64,000 bases of DNA from Adiantum capillus-veneris (Eukaryota; Streptophyta; Polypodiopsida; Polypodiales; Pteridaceae). Shown piece by piece: positions 47,499 through 58,590 of this stretch; within the stretch, counting starts at the first letter, position 1, and each line of letters opens with the position of its first letter. The notes beneath the pieces are model-generated. The model saw only the letters and a program-made list of their open reading frames with translations, did no database searches and was not told the origin of the DNA. A program made the translations under genes and the position numbers. The stretch is taken from assembly GCA_014529385.2 (NCBI GenBank), contig CM043950.1:156085545-156149544 (forward strand). The letters run 5' to 3'.

Positions 47499-49328
47499 AT
47501 GGCAGAGACAGGTGATCGATCAGATTGTGACCTCTCACAGATGCGCGTGTTTGATGGGTCAGACTTTGCGGCATGGAGAGAGTGTATGCTTGATGCATTG
47601 ACACAACGAGGGTTGCATCGACCATTGAGTGGTGATGTAGGTAGACCTTCAAACATGTCTGACGATCAGTGGCAGGAGCTAGAGGAGATGGCACTATCTA
47701 CGCTCTCTTTGCACCTTGTGGAATCTGTATATGCTCTTGTTATGTATGAGGCTACTTCGAGAGCACTTTGGCGCAGATTACATGATATGTATGATAGATC
47801 TGAGTCATCAAGGACTCGTGTGAGACATGTACATTCACGAGTATGCCGATAGGTGATATGTTGGTATTGTGGTCATTCTGGACACGTTAGACGGCGTTGT
47901 TTTCGTCGTATGCGACATCGTAGGAGACATGGCAATCTCAGAGATGTATGTAGTGATGCCATGGACTCAGTTGCTTTGACAGTTGAGGCACATGTAGTGT
48001 CGGAGTATACTAGTGACGGGGATGTCACTTTTACCTCGAGCTATGCACGAGATGCTATACATGTGGATAGTGCACTCCCTTCGCAGTGGTTGCTAGACGC
48101 AGATGCTATGTTTCATGTCACGCCGCATCGTGCATGGTTTTGTAGCTATTCTAGCGGGATGCTTGGCAGTGTACGTTTGACCGATGGATCGGTGCATGCG
48201 ATAGTAGGTGCAGGAGATGTGAGACTGTCATTACCGAGTGGTGCATCTTACTTGTTACGACATGTGCGCTATGTACCAGATTTGACAGTGAGTTTGATCT
48301 GGATTGGTCAGCTTAGAGATTGTGGATGTCAGATTTCGCTACGAGAACGGGATTTTGTGATGCATTTGGGTTCGCTAGTGATTGAGAGAGGTGCCAGAAG
48401 TGGTACAGGTTACCCATTGCATGTGGATCACGCGAGAGACGGTGTTGTCTCTGTGATCACGCAGCTAGGTAGAGAGCGAGAGAGTAGGCAAGTCTCTTTT
48501 GCTTGTGGGTTGCAGGATGCTTTGCATGGAGTGCAGAGTAGTGAGCTCGTTGTGCAAACAGTTGGGGCACGACTTGAGCAGTCACACAGAGAGGTGACAG
48601 AGTCAGACATGCATGCTTTGCTAGTGACTGAGTAGAGCAGAGAGTCAGTTGTGCGAGATACTTCTATGCAGGATAGACAGGTAGAGCGGTCTTGCTCTAG
48701 TGAGTCACGACAGGAGGACGTTGTGCAAGAGTCTATGCATATGGAGTTAGAGCATGAGAGCTCTAGTGAGTCACAGCAGATTGAGTGGTCATGTTTGCAG
48801 TGGATGATTGCAGAGGAGACTGAGATGTCAACGATTATGCAGTCATTCCTTTCTATGCTCGACAGTGAGCATGGGGATATAGTTGTGCAGGATATGTCTT
48901 CCAGCAGACATCTAGAGCAGCTGGTTTGCTCTGAGGTTGCACGACAGGTTGATGCGTCTTTTGCGGACAGTCAGGAGATGCATGTGGCTGAAACGCCTTG
49001 TCAGTCATAGATGCCTATTGCCAGGGATATATATGTTGATGCATGCTCTGTAGAGCTAGCACGGCCCGCTAGCATTGCATCGGCATTCAGTGGTCTCATG
49101 TATGAGATGTTGATCTTGAGACCAGATATCGCAGCTGCAGTGGGAGCATTTGCAGTTGGGGTTGTCAGTCATTTGTTGACTGATGATGGCATAGTGCACG
49201 AGGGAGATATGCAGGTATTGCGTACATACTTGCAGTACGTGTGCGGTACGTCTGGTGGTGTATGGAATTACACGGGGGTAGGACAACCGGATGCACACGA
49301 TCACAGCCAGCCAGTGGGCATCGGTTGA
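47499..49328 (+). pseudogene. NA-1 Gag / zinc knuckle / protease-like / RT-thumb fusion ORF
   Basis: The ATG at 47499 was chosen because NA-2 aligns from its Met at 55799. Copia-type gag comes first (FDGSDFAAWRECML, LSLHLVESVY, ALWRRLHDMY). Then a knuckle CWYCGHSGHVRRRC (47859-47900), a protease-like domain whose DSG is replaced by DAD (48096-48104, LLDADAMFHVTPH), and GSLVIERGAR. A Ser/Glu-rich stretch with no known match follows. It ends with a remnant of the RT thumb (SGLMYEMLILRPDIAAAVGAF...LRTYLQYVCGT). In-frame TAG codons lie at 47850, 48633 and 49008. The catalytic RT, RNase H and integrase are missing. Confidence 0.85.
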
Positions 49329-49407
49329 GAGCGGTTTTCTCTCGCCTTTTGTAGTCTTTAGAGTAGGTTCTCTTCCTTAAAGGAACAGTCGCCTTTAAGT
49401 GGGAGGT

Positions 49408-49595
49408 TGTTGGGGTATAGGCGCCTGTGCCTTGCCCGGCCGCCCAGAGTCTGGGCGCCCACTGACTTGTATACCTTATACATAGCATAAGTGTATAGGG
49501 GGCTGGTCACTCTTTGAGTCTCCCCACCCACATTGTATGTGTCTCTCCTTCTCTCTCTCTCACTCTCCGTCTGTGGTGCTCCCCGATTCCCTTCA
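49408..49595 (+). repeat. NA-1 3' LTR
   Basis: 188 bp, directly after the polypurine tract at 49397-49407. Confidence 0.95.
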
Positions 49596-49600
49596 ACTGT

Positions 49601-51196
49601 GTAGGCTCGTTTCTTGTTTTGAGCTTCTTGCAAAAACTGAGCATATTAAGCACTTGCTGCTGATAGCTTGGAAAGGCTGGATATAGTGAAAAAAGTATTG
49701 AAGCATCCCTGCCATATGCATAAGAAATGACTCCTGACCTAGGACTTGATTGGGCCGGATTTTTTGCTTACTATAGGCTATGTCAACTACTGCAGGTGCA
49801 TGTACTTTCAAAAAGTTCAAAACTTGACTGGTTTTTTGTTTGCTGAAAGCCTAGACACTAGAGGAGCCGTGGGCCTCTTGTGCATAAGAAATAATCATGG
49901 TATGCATTCTGGGGTTGCTTCAGGGCGCAACACTTCTGCGTGTTCATGAATGATAGTAAACGGAGGTAAGTATGTGATGATGAAGCATGAAGGTTGGATT
50001 GATGGCCGTTTGGGCTTCTGTTGGATAAAAAAGCAAAAGGCGGGCTATTATTGTATACCGACTGTGTAAATGGGTGCTACAAGGGATTATGGCCAATGGG
50101 CCACTTAGTGAAAACAAACAGCAGGTTGCTGTCGCTGTAATTACTGGTTGTTTCCATCTAACAGTTCTCGAAATCAGTAGGGCTCTCTCTTTCTGTCTTC
50201 CATGATTAACTGGTTGCTTAGTATATTTTGGAACTCATATACCGGACATTGCATATGGGAATAACCTGACTTCCTTTTCCGAAGGTAAGTATGTAGCAGC
50301 ACATTCTTCTGAACTTTTGAAATAAGCCATGGTGGCCATGGTGGGCATGGTGAAAGATATGCTATGGTAATTATATAGCCTTTACTTTCGGCTGGAGAAA
50401 AAAACTATGGTTGGTAATCTATGAGTCCACTTAGCATAAATGGAATTTTCGATAATCTGTTGATTGGTCGTACTATCATCTAATTGTTGTAAAAAGGGAG
50501 TTTTTTTCATTAAACTCTTCTGATACTATTGGGAATCTTACATAGTTTAAATCGTTCTTGACCTCTCTTTTTGTAAAGGAATACCAATGACACCTTGAGA
50601 CTGTTACTCCAGAAGGTAAGTATAAGGTTACTACTGCAAAACATAGTTACCAAGCTATAGTTTAAAAAAAATAGATCTCACGATGGTTAAATTGAGGTAT
50701 GGACTCTTGATGGGCTTCATAGCTCAGTTCAAACGGTAAAAATGGTAACACTCATTTCTTGATGTAAAAAAGCAAAGACTGCTATGATACTAGTTCTAAT
50801 AAATAACATAGCTTGTCTAAAGTAAATAAAATTGGCAAGATGGACATGGATAACAACTGATAGGGTCCATTAATACCTGTAAAACACATCCAAGGCTAAC
50901 TGAATTGTTGTCTTGTTTGGATGGATGCAGGTAAGGACTCTATCTTATCTTGGATGGCTTTCTTTTCTTTGGCAGGCAACCTTCCTGTAATGAATTACTC
51001 ATTGAGGAACCAGAAAGTTCTCCTATTTCTAATTTTACTGAAAGAGGACCTCTTTCCTACAATCATTGTACCTAAATAATTCTAATACTGAGTTATTTTG
51101 TACATATCAGTTCATTTATTCCTTGGCCAGCTGTCTTAGCTGTCTTTTGAATGTAAAAATTCAATTATGTCTTATTAGTTAAGATTTAAAACAACT
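49601..51196 (+). repeat. PLE pseudo-LTR, downstream copy C (3' part)
   Basis: Continues the homology to repeat B (39700-41280). Differences are scattered single bases plus a 9-bp local duplication near 50330 ('ggtggccat'). It ends at ACACACACA, like B. Confidence 0.9.
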
Positions 51197-52173
51197 ACAC
51201 ACACACAACCACCACATACATACGCACACACAATCATAGCACCCACACCCTCACACGATTACAAATAGCACACGCATGCATTTACACACTCACAAACATA
51301 CGCACTCATATATATACGAGCACACACGCCCGCACGCACGCACATAAACACACAATACATGCACGCCATATGCACCCACAAAAGGTAAAAAAAAAAAAAA
51401 GGAATTCAACATCGATGCCTGACACCAAAGAAGAAGGACGGCCAAATCACGCGTTAGAAACATCAAATCAAGAATTGACGTCAAATGCATGCCCCGGCTA
51501 GTCCCAAAACTGGCGAATGCGCTACACCGACGCTCCACCGAGGCCTGCCATTCACCGACATCTCATCCATGACGTATCTCCGCAACAAAATCCGTAGGGT
51601 ATTATTATTTTCTAGTTTCAAGCCAAAAAGATTTGTATAAAAAACCCATTGTAAATTTCCACATCTGTCTAGGTGATGGTCAGAAAGGCCCACCTAAGAC
51701 AAAGCAAGGGTCAACCATCTGGGAACCAACTCCTTGCTTTGTCTCTCCTGATTAGGTCCCCAACCTAATCAGAGTATCCTAATCTAATGAAGCCTGCACC
51801 TATAAAAGGGCACTAAGAGGTCACTATCAGGGGACACTGGCAACACTTGAAGAGGAGGGAGAGGGGATTTTAGGGCAGCATTTTGGCAGAACACTCTAGG
51901 AGAGTGGTGTAACATCTTGGGTGGTACTTGAGCATTGAGGGTTGGGAGATTAGCACTATGAGAAGGAAGCCATCTCCACACTCTGACTCCAAGGGTTTGC
52001 CACACACACACAATAGTAGAATCTCCATGCTTATGAAATAACCTCACTACTATCTCTCTTTATCTCTCTCTCCCTCCCTCTATCACCATAGCCGCCAGCT
52101 CGCCGAAGCGAAGCTTTTCTGTAAATATTGCATTGAATCCGTTTTCCCTCACATCTTGAGGGGTTTCATCACC

Positions 52174-52248
<75 letters not shown>

Positions 52249-52406
52249 GTGCAGTGTTTGTGCTATTTTAAAATCACTGTTGTCCGCATCCTAGCCACTC
52301 AAAGCTAGGTGGTGTCCCTTGTTCATTTCCCGTGGCCAGCTCGCCATGCACGGTCCTGGCATTTGAGGCTATCGGGGTCCATGTCGTGCTTTGTGCTCAT
52401 CACCAG
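51197..52406 (+). other. CA-rich tail, hairpin, TATA box and (CT)n; LTR-like non-coding DNA
   Basis: 51190-51360 is degenerate CA repeat. A perfect 12-bp inverted repeat (GACAAAGCAAGG 51698-51709, its complement 51732-51743) precedes TATAAAAGGG at 51801 by about 60 bp. A CT tract lies at 52179-52244. TATA plus hairpin plus no ORF suggests an LTR or promoter relic. LTR ends were not found. Confidence 0.35.
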
Positions 52407-52583
52407 GTATAGTCATAGCCTTGTGTGTGTGCAAGAGACATAGAGATATCAAAGGAGAGAAGGAAAGGGAGAGACCATCATCCACCTTGGAGCTCCATGC
52501 TTCCTGCCTTCTCTCCCTCCTAGCTCTGATACGAATCTAAGACCGTGAGGGACTATGGACCATGCAACTCTCCACCCAACCTT
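52407..52583 (-). repeat. Minus-strand leader-PBS-LTR junction, copy 2
   Basis: Homologous to 27936-28110. The PBS at 52523-52535 reads TTCGTATCAGAGC on the minus strand, with one base changed from the initiator tRNA-Met complement. Confidence 0.6.
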
Positions 52584-53580
52584 GCTTTACATAGGCTCGT
52601 AGATATTCGAATATAGCACCCCTTGATCGCATGACACCGCATGTCTGTCCTTGCCCCCTTGGCCTGCTCGATCTTACCCTAGGCATGATAAGAATTTCCC
52701 AAAACCATGATAATGCCACCTAGCTATTGAGGTGATACCTCAAATGGGTCTCTTGGAAGTATATGATCATGTTATGATGTTCACATAATTGAAAAATTGA
52801 TCCTTTGTGCTAGGTAGGAAAATAACACGTTTTTTTTCTCCCTTAGTCATCTAGAAGAATACTGAATCTCAATGGTAACCAAGTTGTTTATCACAATGAG
52901 AAATCACTATCCAAAAAGATTCACATGCATTGGGGTTCTACATTTTCCATACTTTAAATTTTTACCTAACAAAGAATATGAAATTAGCCAAAATCTTGCA
53001 TGAAGTGGCACATTCAAGGTACAGGTGGTTCAACATCTTTGTAGCATCATGGGAAACATGCCCACAACCCAACAAGTTCATTAAAGTTAAAAATCCAAAG
53101 CTGTGGAAAAAAAACACGTTTTTTTCTTACAAAACCTAATCACAAGTCAGACCAAGTTTTCAACTTGATAGCCATAATTTCAAAAGCCTGTAGACCACCT
53201 TTGTGAAGTCAAAACCCCAACACTTAAAGATCTGGTGAATAAAGCCCAAAGGACCTGTACTCGATATAAAATCTTAGTCTTTGGCTAAACCATTAATCCA
53301 TTTTTCATCATTTTTACACCAAAGCCTATTGGTACAAAATACATAAAGCGCGTGAAGTTAGAACCCAAAAAACCTTGCTATTTGTCATAGCTAGGACAAA
53401 AACGCTTTTTTTTCTCATCTTGCATGAAAGAAAATGATTTTCTAGTTTTCTCTGCACAGTTCATATAAACATTCTGTGCAAGATTCGGAATTAACAAGTC
53501 CAACAAATGTATGGATGCATGAAAATAGCAAATTTAGCTCTACTGACAGTTCACTAAACTACGAATTTTTTTTATAGGAG
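52584..53580 (+). repeat. Leader-like array with ~287-bp period around CACGTTTTTTT
   Basis: No gene. 'aacacgtttttttt' cores recur at 52824, 53113 and (as aacgctttttttt) 53401, 286-289 bp apart, with a weaker 'acgaattttttt' at 53561. The period equals that of the palindromic array at 273-1156. It stands immediately before the ORF relic at 53600. Confidence 0.4.
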
Positions 53581-53599
53581 CTATGAAGTCTAACACCAA

Positions 53600-54276
53600 G
53601 GGCAACCTAAGAAGTGGAGCCGCAAGAAAAAGTTGGAGCAGCTACTAGAGTTCACAATTCTCAAGGACTCCCTTTGAGAGGCATCAACATACATTGAAAA
53701 AGAGAGACTAGAGTTGGAAGGTGCGGTAGTGTACAAAGAAATCTGCAAAGACCAAGAGAATAATATGGTGATGCTCCTTGCTAGGAAACTATCAATAGAA
53801 GAAGCTCTCGAGAAGACAGACCTGTTGAACTAGTTCTCATTGCCGCCATGCGGTGTGGACATTCAAAGAACTCATGAGCTATATACAAGCATCAAAGAAG
53901 ATGGGACTGCTGAAATTACCAATTGGACAATGATAAAGTTCAAGTTATAATCACCACAAAGATAATAGTTGAAGACAAAGGTGCTTCCATGAAGGGCAAA
54001 AAGGAACTGGAAGCTAAAGTCTTTGTAAGGAAAGAAGCAACACCCACATTTGCAAATATGATATGCCAAGAAGCGAAGGTGCCTACTCCAATGTTCGTGC
54101 AATTTTTCTTGATTGATGATAGGAGGCTAGGATGTTACACGACACTCAACCATACAATGGATACAACATATACTTGGGCCTCCAGCAAACACAACCAATG
54201 ATGATCTATCATGCCCAATATATCCTAGAGCTCCTAACCAAGAAGAAGAAGAAGCATACAAACCTAACATATCTTG
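53600..54276 (+). pseudogene. Decayed coiled-coil ORF, 5' part, split by NA-2
   Basis: Frames read RKKLEQLLEFTILKDSL, EKERLELEGAVVYKEICKDQ and VVMLLARKLSIEEALEKTDL in heptad style. They then shift to DNDKVQVIITTKIIVEDKG and KVFVRKEATPTFAN. Family unknown; a retroelement gag is my best guess from the neighbouring array. It continues at 57932 after removal of NA-2 and one TCTTG. Confidence 0.35.
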
Positions 54277-54473
54277 TGTTGGGGTATAGGCGCCTGTGCC
54301 TTGCCCAGCCGTCCAAAGTCTGGGCGCCCACTGACTTGTATACCTTATACATAGCATAAGTGTATAGGGGGCTGCTCACTCTTTTGAGTCTCCCCACCCA
54401 CATCGTGTCTGTCTCCTTCTCTCTCTCTCTCTCTCTCTCACTCTCCGTTTGTGGTGCTCCCCGATCCCCTTCA
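54277..54473 (+). repeat. NA-2 5' LTR
   Basis: 197 bp, TG...CA, with an internal CT run at about 54418-54439. Confidence 0.94.
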
Positions 54474-54487
54474 ATTGGTATCAGAGC

Positions 54488-55798
54488 TATGGTGACCGCG
54501 GAGAGCACGACGGCTTTGAGAGCTTCGAGGCAATAGCTCGCTCGCTCTCGACGATGGAGTTCGATCGTGGAGTTTCATGGAGAGAGATTTTAGCTTGAGC
54601 AGCATTGTCTTTGGAGCTTAGGAGCTTGGTGTGGTCAAGCTTGGTCGAGGAGGCGGTTGCGGCTTCCTTGGTGAGAGGAGCTTTTGAGCTCAGTGGAGCT
54701 CGTTAGAGAAGTGCTCGGCGGAGGAGAGCTTGACATTCGAGTGCTTGGATGCTGTTGTGGCAGAGCTCTTGTGGTGGAGCTTGCATTGAGAGGACATTGC
54801 ATCATGCAGAGTGGAGCAGGAGCAGGTTCAAGACTGTGTGCATCTCGTTTTTGCCATTTTTGGGCTCTAAAACGCAGTTTTTTGCGTAGCTCTGTCATAC
54901 AGAGTCAGATCTACATGATCCAGAAGTCTAGGTCAGGGTTTTGGCACGCTCCGGACGCGATGGTGATGTCTATTTGCTGAAATTATGCTTTGAATTACAG
55001 CAGCAACCAGCAAATTCATAGGTGTACACAGGTTTTTGGATATGCATTTGTCCAGAGAGCCACTCATGCGAGAGTGAGCTATGTTGCCATGGTCTTGGCG
55101 GTCTATGTATGCCATATATGGATTTGTGTATTTGTTTGTGGCTGAGATTATTTGAGATTTGACTCAATTTACGTATTGCTTCTCCGTATCCGTAGGTTGC
55201 TCTTTGACAGTTTAGTGGTTGAGTTTACTCCCACTTTGACAGGTGATTTTCAGTCATCATTTGGTTGGAGTTTGGAGTCACTTGTGTATGCCCTTGTGTG
55301 CCGTATTTCGCATTGCGCATAGCGATAGATCTTGCAAGGTTTTGCGAAATGTTGCTATAGTTATCTGGTAGACATTTGGTCATCGATTGAAAGGTATTTT
55401 GGCAGCAATCATCACTCACATGTATGTCATTTGAGGTGCCGTTGAGTGGTACTCTGGCAAGAGCGGGTATGCTCATATGTATGACTTTGTGAGGTGATTC
55501 CGGTCGAGTTTATTCCCAGATTGGCCATTGTGGCATATATTATTGTCTCTTTGAGGTTTACTGTTGAGATTTTGCTCCAGTTACAAAGGAGACTCTGCCA
55601 AAATTTTGTCAGATATTTATGCGCGATTGAGTCATATTGACTTGTGATTTTGTGCAAGGTTTCGCACGGTCATTGGTGCAACTTTGCATCAGGTTTTGAG
55701 CCATATTTTGCAGACTTTTGTTGATGCGATTCGAGCCAGTTTAGGGCTGATTTGGTTGACATTTGCTACTCATTGTTGGTTGCTCTTTTGAGAGCATT
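54488..55798 (+). other. NA-2 leader
   Basis: 1.3 kb without a convincing ORF. Its end ('gcagacttttgttgatgcga' and 'tttagggctga') is nearly identical to the NA-1 leader just before the ORF, while the middle has diverged. Confidence 0.6.
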
Positions 55799-57652
55799 AT
55801 GGCTGATTTTTCATTTGACTTCCAGCGTTATGGTCTGACACAGTTTGATGGTGCAGATTTTGTTGCTTGGAAGGAGCATATGCTTGTTGCATTGGCGGAT
55901 TTGGGGCAGGATAAACCCTTGCGTGGTTTATCGGCGAAGCCCAATTCTATGCGTGATGATGATTGGCAAGATCTTGATGAGTTAGCAATGTCTACGATTC
56001 GTTTGCATCTGGTTGAGTCTATTGACTGGCAGGTCTCGAGGGAGACTACAACTCATGATTTATGGCAAAGTTTACATGCTATGTACGCGACATCCATGTC
56101 TACAGGGGAGTCTAGTCCCACTTCTATGTCCATGGGAGAGATTGGTCCCACACGCAAGTCTCGACGGCATAGAGACTTGACATGTTGGCATTGTGGACAT
56201 AGAGGGCACATTAGGCGTCAATGTTTCAGGATTTTGAGAAAACGGAGGCGACAGATGCGTGATGCAGATTTGGGCACGACAGATGCTAGTGAGATCAGTA
56301 CGGTGGTTACTGAGTATGCTTGTGACGGCGATGTCACATTTACATCTAGCTTGTCTTCAGACGATCTTATGTCTACGGATTGCATATCGGATTGCACATT
56401 GTCTTCACATTGGTTACTAGATTTAGATGCTACTTTCCATGTCACGCCGCATCGTGAGTGGTTTAGCACGTTTTCTAGTGGGAGACTTGGTTGTGTGCAC
56501 ATGGCTGATGGTGCTGTGTATGACATTGAGGGTGCAGGAGACGTATGTTTGTCCTTGCCCAGTGGTATGAGATTTACCCTGCGTTATGTGCGTTATGTGC
56601 CAGATCTGAGACGGGATTTGATCTCAGTCAGACAGTTACGGGATAGTGGATGTCGGGTATCGCTGCTTGAGCGATCTTTTGTGTTGCATTTGGGTTCGCT
56701 GGTGATTGCGAGAGGTGCTAGAGTTGGCACATGGTACCCATTGCACGTAGTACTGGTGCGAGATGGTCGAGTCTCAATCTTGTTACAGCCATGCAGAGAG
56801 CGAGAGACCCAGACAATCTCTTTTGCTTGTGGGTTGGAGGATGCTTTGCATGGAGTGTAGAGTAGTGAGCTCGTTGTGCACACAGTTGGGGCACGACGTG
56901 AGCAGTCACATAGAGAGGTGACAGAGTCAGACATGCATGCTTTGCTAGTGACTGAGCAAAGCAGAGAGTCAATTGTGCGAGATACTTCTATGCACGATAG
57001 ACAGGTAGAGCGGTCTTGCTCTAGTGAGTCACGACAGGAGGACATTGTGCAAGAGTCTATGCATACGGAGTTAGAGCATGAGAGCTCTAGTGAGTCAGAG
57101 CAGATTGAGTGGTCATGTTTGCAGTGGATGATTGCAGAGGAGGCTGAGACGTCAGCGATTATGCAATCATTCCTTTCTATGCTCAACAGTGAGCATGGGG
57201 ATATAGTTGTGCAGGATATGTCTTCCAGCAGACACCTAGAGCAGCTGGTTTTCTCTGAGGTTGCACGACAGGTTGATGCGTCTTTTGCGGACAGTCAGGA
57301 GATGCATGTGGCTGATACGCCTTGTCAGTCAGAGGTGCCTATTGCCAGGGATATATATGTTGATGCATGCTCCGTAGAGCTAGCAGGGCCCGCTAGCATT
57401 GCATCGGCATTTGGTGGTCTCATGTATGAGATGCTGATCTTGAGACCGGATAGCGCAGTTGCAATGGGAGCATTTGCAGTTGGGGTTGTCAGTCGTTTGT
57501 TGAATGATGATGGCATAGTGCACGAGGGAGATAAGCAGGTATTGCGTACATACTTGCAGTACGTGTGCGGTACGTATGGTGGTGTATGGACTTACACGGG
57601 GGCAGGACTGCCGGATGCACACGATCACAGCCAACCAGTGGGCATCGGTTGA
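55799..57652 (+). pseudogene. NA-2 Gag / zinc knuckle / protease-like / RT-thumb fusion ORF
   Basis: About 618 codons with a single in-frame TAG (56858-56860), so this is the better preserved copy. Gag: FDGADFVAWKEHML, LHLVESIDW, LWQSLHAMY. Knuckle: CWHCGHRGHIRRQC (56183-56224). Protease-like domain: LLDLDATFHVTPHREWF, where DLD (56420-56428) replaces DSG, then SLPSGMRFTLRYVRYVPDLR. The Ser/Glu-rich region (56876-57350) is strongly conserved with NA-1. RT-thumb remnant: GLMYEMLILRPDSAVAMGAF, LQYVCGTYGG. Start chosen at MADFSFDF; a Met 12 codons upstream (55763) is also in frame. Confidence 0.87.
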
Positions 57653-57731
57653 GAGTGGTTTTCTCTCACCTTTTGTAGTCTTTAGACTAGGTTCTCTTGC
57701 TTAAAGGCACAGTTGCCTTTAAGTGGGAGGT

Positions 57732-57926
57732 TGTTGGGGTATAGGCGCCTGTGCCTTGCCCAGCTGCCAAGAGTCTGGGCGCCCACTGACTTGTATACCT
57801 TATACATAGCATAAGTGTATAGGGGGCTGCTCACTCTTTTGAGTCTCCCCACCCACATCGTGTCTGTCTCCTTCTCTCTCTCTCTCTCTCTCACTCTCCG
57901 TCTGTGGTGCTCCCCGATCCCCTTCA
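57732..57926 (+). repeat. NA-2 3' LTR
   Basis: 195 bp after the polypurine tract at about 57721-57731. Confidence 0.94.
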
Positions 57927-57931
57927 TCTTG

Positions 57932-58590
57932 GAGCTCCAAAAATACAAGAACTGCTTATCAAGTTATTGGAGTGGATCAAAAATGCCTAAAGCACCTACC
58001 TAGAACAACTGGACCCAATACCACAAAGAGGGAAGTGACAAGGATACTACAAAATTTGGATCTACTTAGAGTACAATTCACACAAGGTAAAAAAAGAAAT
58101 TTTTAGCGTCCGACTTGACTCAAGAAGAACATGCAGAAAAGAAGGGTAAGAAACCAATGACAGTTGACAGATCATCTAAGGAGAAGAAAGCTAAAAAGCA
58201 AGCAACTGTGAAGACTAGCTGGAAAATTCAAGAAGAAATGGGTGGACGAGGGTGATTTTGTAGAGAAACAGGTTCCCAAGAAAGTACAAACGAAAAATCC
58301 CATGGTACCACCCATAATGGCAGAAGAATTAGACAAATTTAATGCCTAGATGGAGAAGGAAAATATGGAAAGAGATGCTAAGGAGGCCAAAACTGCCAAA
58401 GCTACACAAAGGAGACCAGAGTCCAACAACACTTCAAAGAGTTCACACTCCCAGTCAAGTGAACGTTCCTTTAGTGATACAGAGCAATGGGTTTCTCAGG
58501 ATGAGGCGTCTTAGCCAAAGACCTCACAGGCACAATAGGGCCCCAAAGATTAGGATAGATTCCCTAGGCCTCAAAATCTCGTGATAGTGC
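57932..58590 (+). pseudogene. Decayed coiled-coil ORF, 3' part
   Basis: Continues the relic at 53600-54276. Lysine-rich (EKKAKKQATVKTS) and Ser-rich (NNTSKSSHSQSSERS) frames with stops. No catalytic motif. Confidence 0.3.

Larger units (their letters stand above)
45859..49595 (+). mobile_element. NA-1: 3737-bp non-autonomous copia-derived LTR element, TSD ACTGT
   Basis: It has two 188-bp LTRs (45859-46046 and 49408-49595), target duplication ACTGT at 45854-45858 and 49596-49600, PBS TGGTATCAGAGC (46049-46060, initiator tRNA-Met) and polypurine tract AAGTGGGAGGT before the 3' LTR. The empty site is visible in repeat B (about 39690-39700), which confirms the boundaries independently. The interior is a 1.4-kb leader plus one broken ORF of about 610 codons. 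Integrase and the RT catalytic core are absent. A second copy is at 54277-57926. Confidence 0.95.
54277..57926 (+). mobile_element. NA-2: second copy of the non-autonomous LTR family, TSD TCTTG
   Basis: 3650 bp. LTRs are at 54277-54473 (197 bp) and 57732-57926 (195 bp), with TCTTG at 54272-54276 and 57927-57931. PBS TGGTATCAGAGC is at 54476-54487 and polypurine tract AAGTGGGAGGT precedes the 3' LTR. It has the same organisation as NA-1. The LTRs differ from NA-1 mainly by a longer CT run. Confidence 0.95.

Noticed and set aside
51190-51360. Telomere-like or functional CA array after repeat C
   Set aside because: Degenerate CA-rich sequence without a telomeric unit; best read as the decayed (CA)n flank of the PLE.
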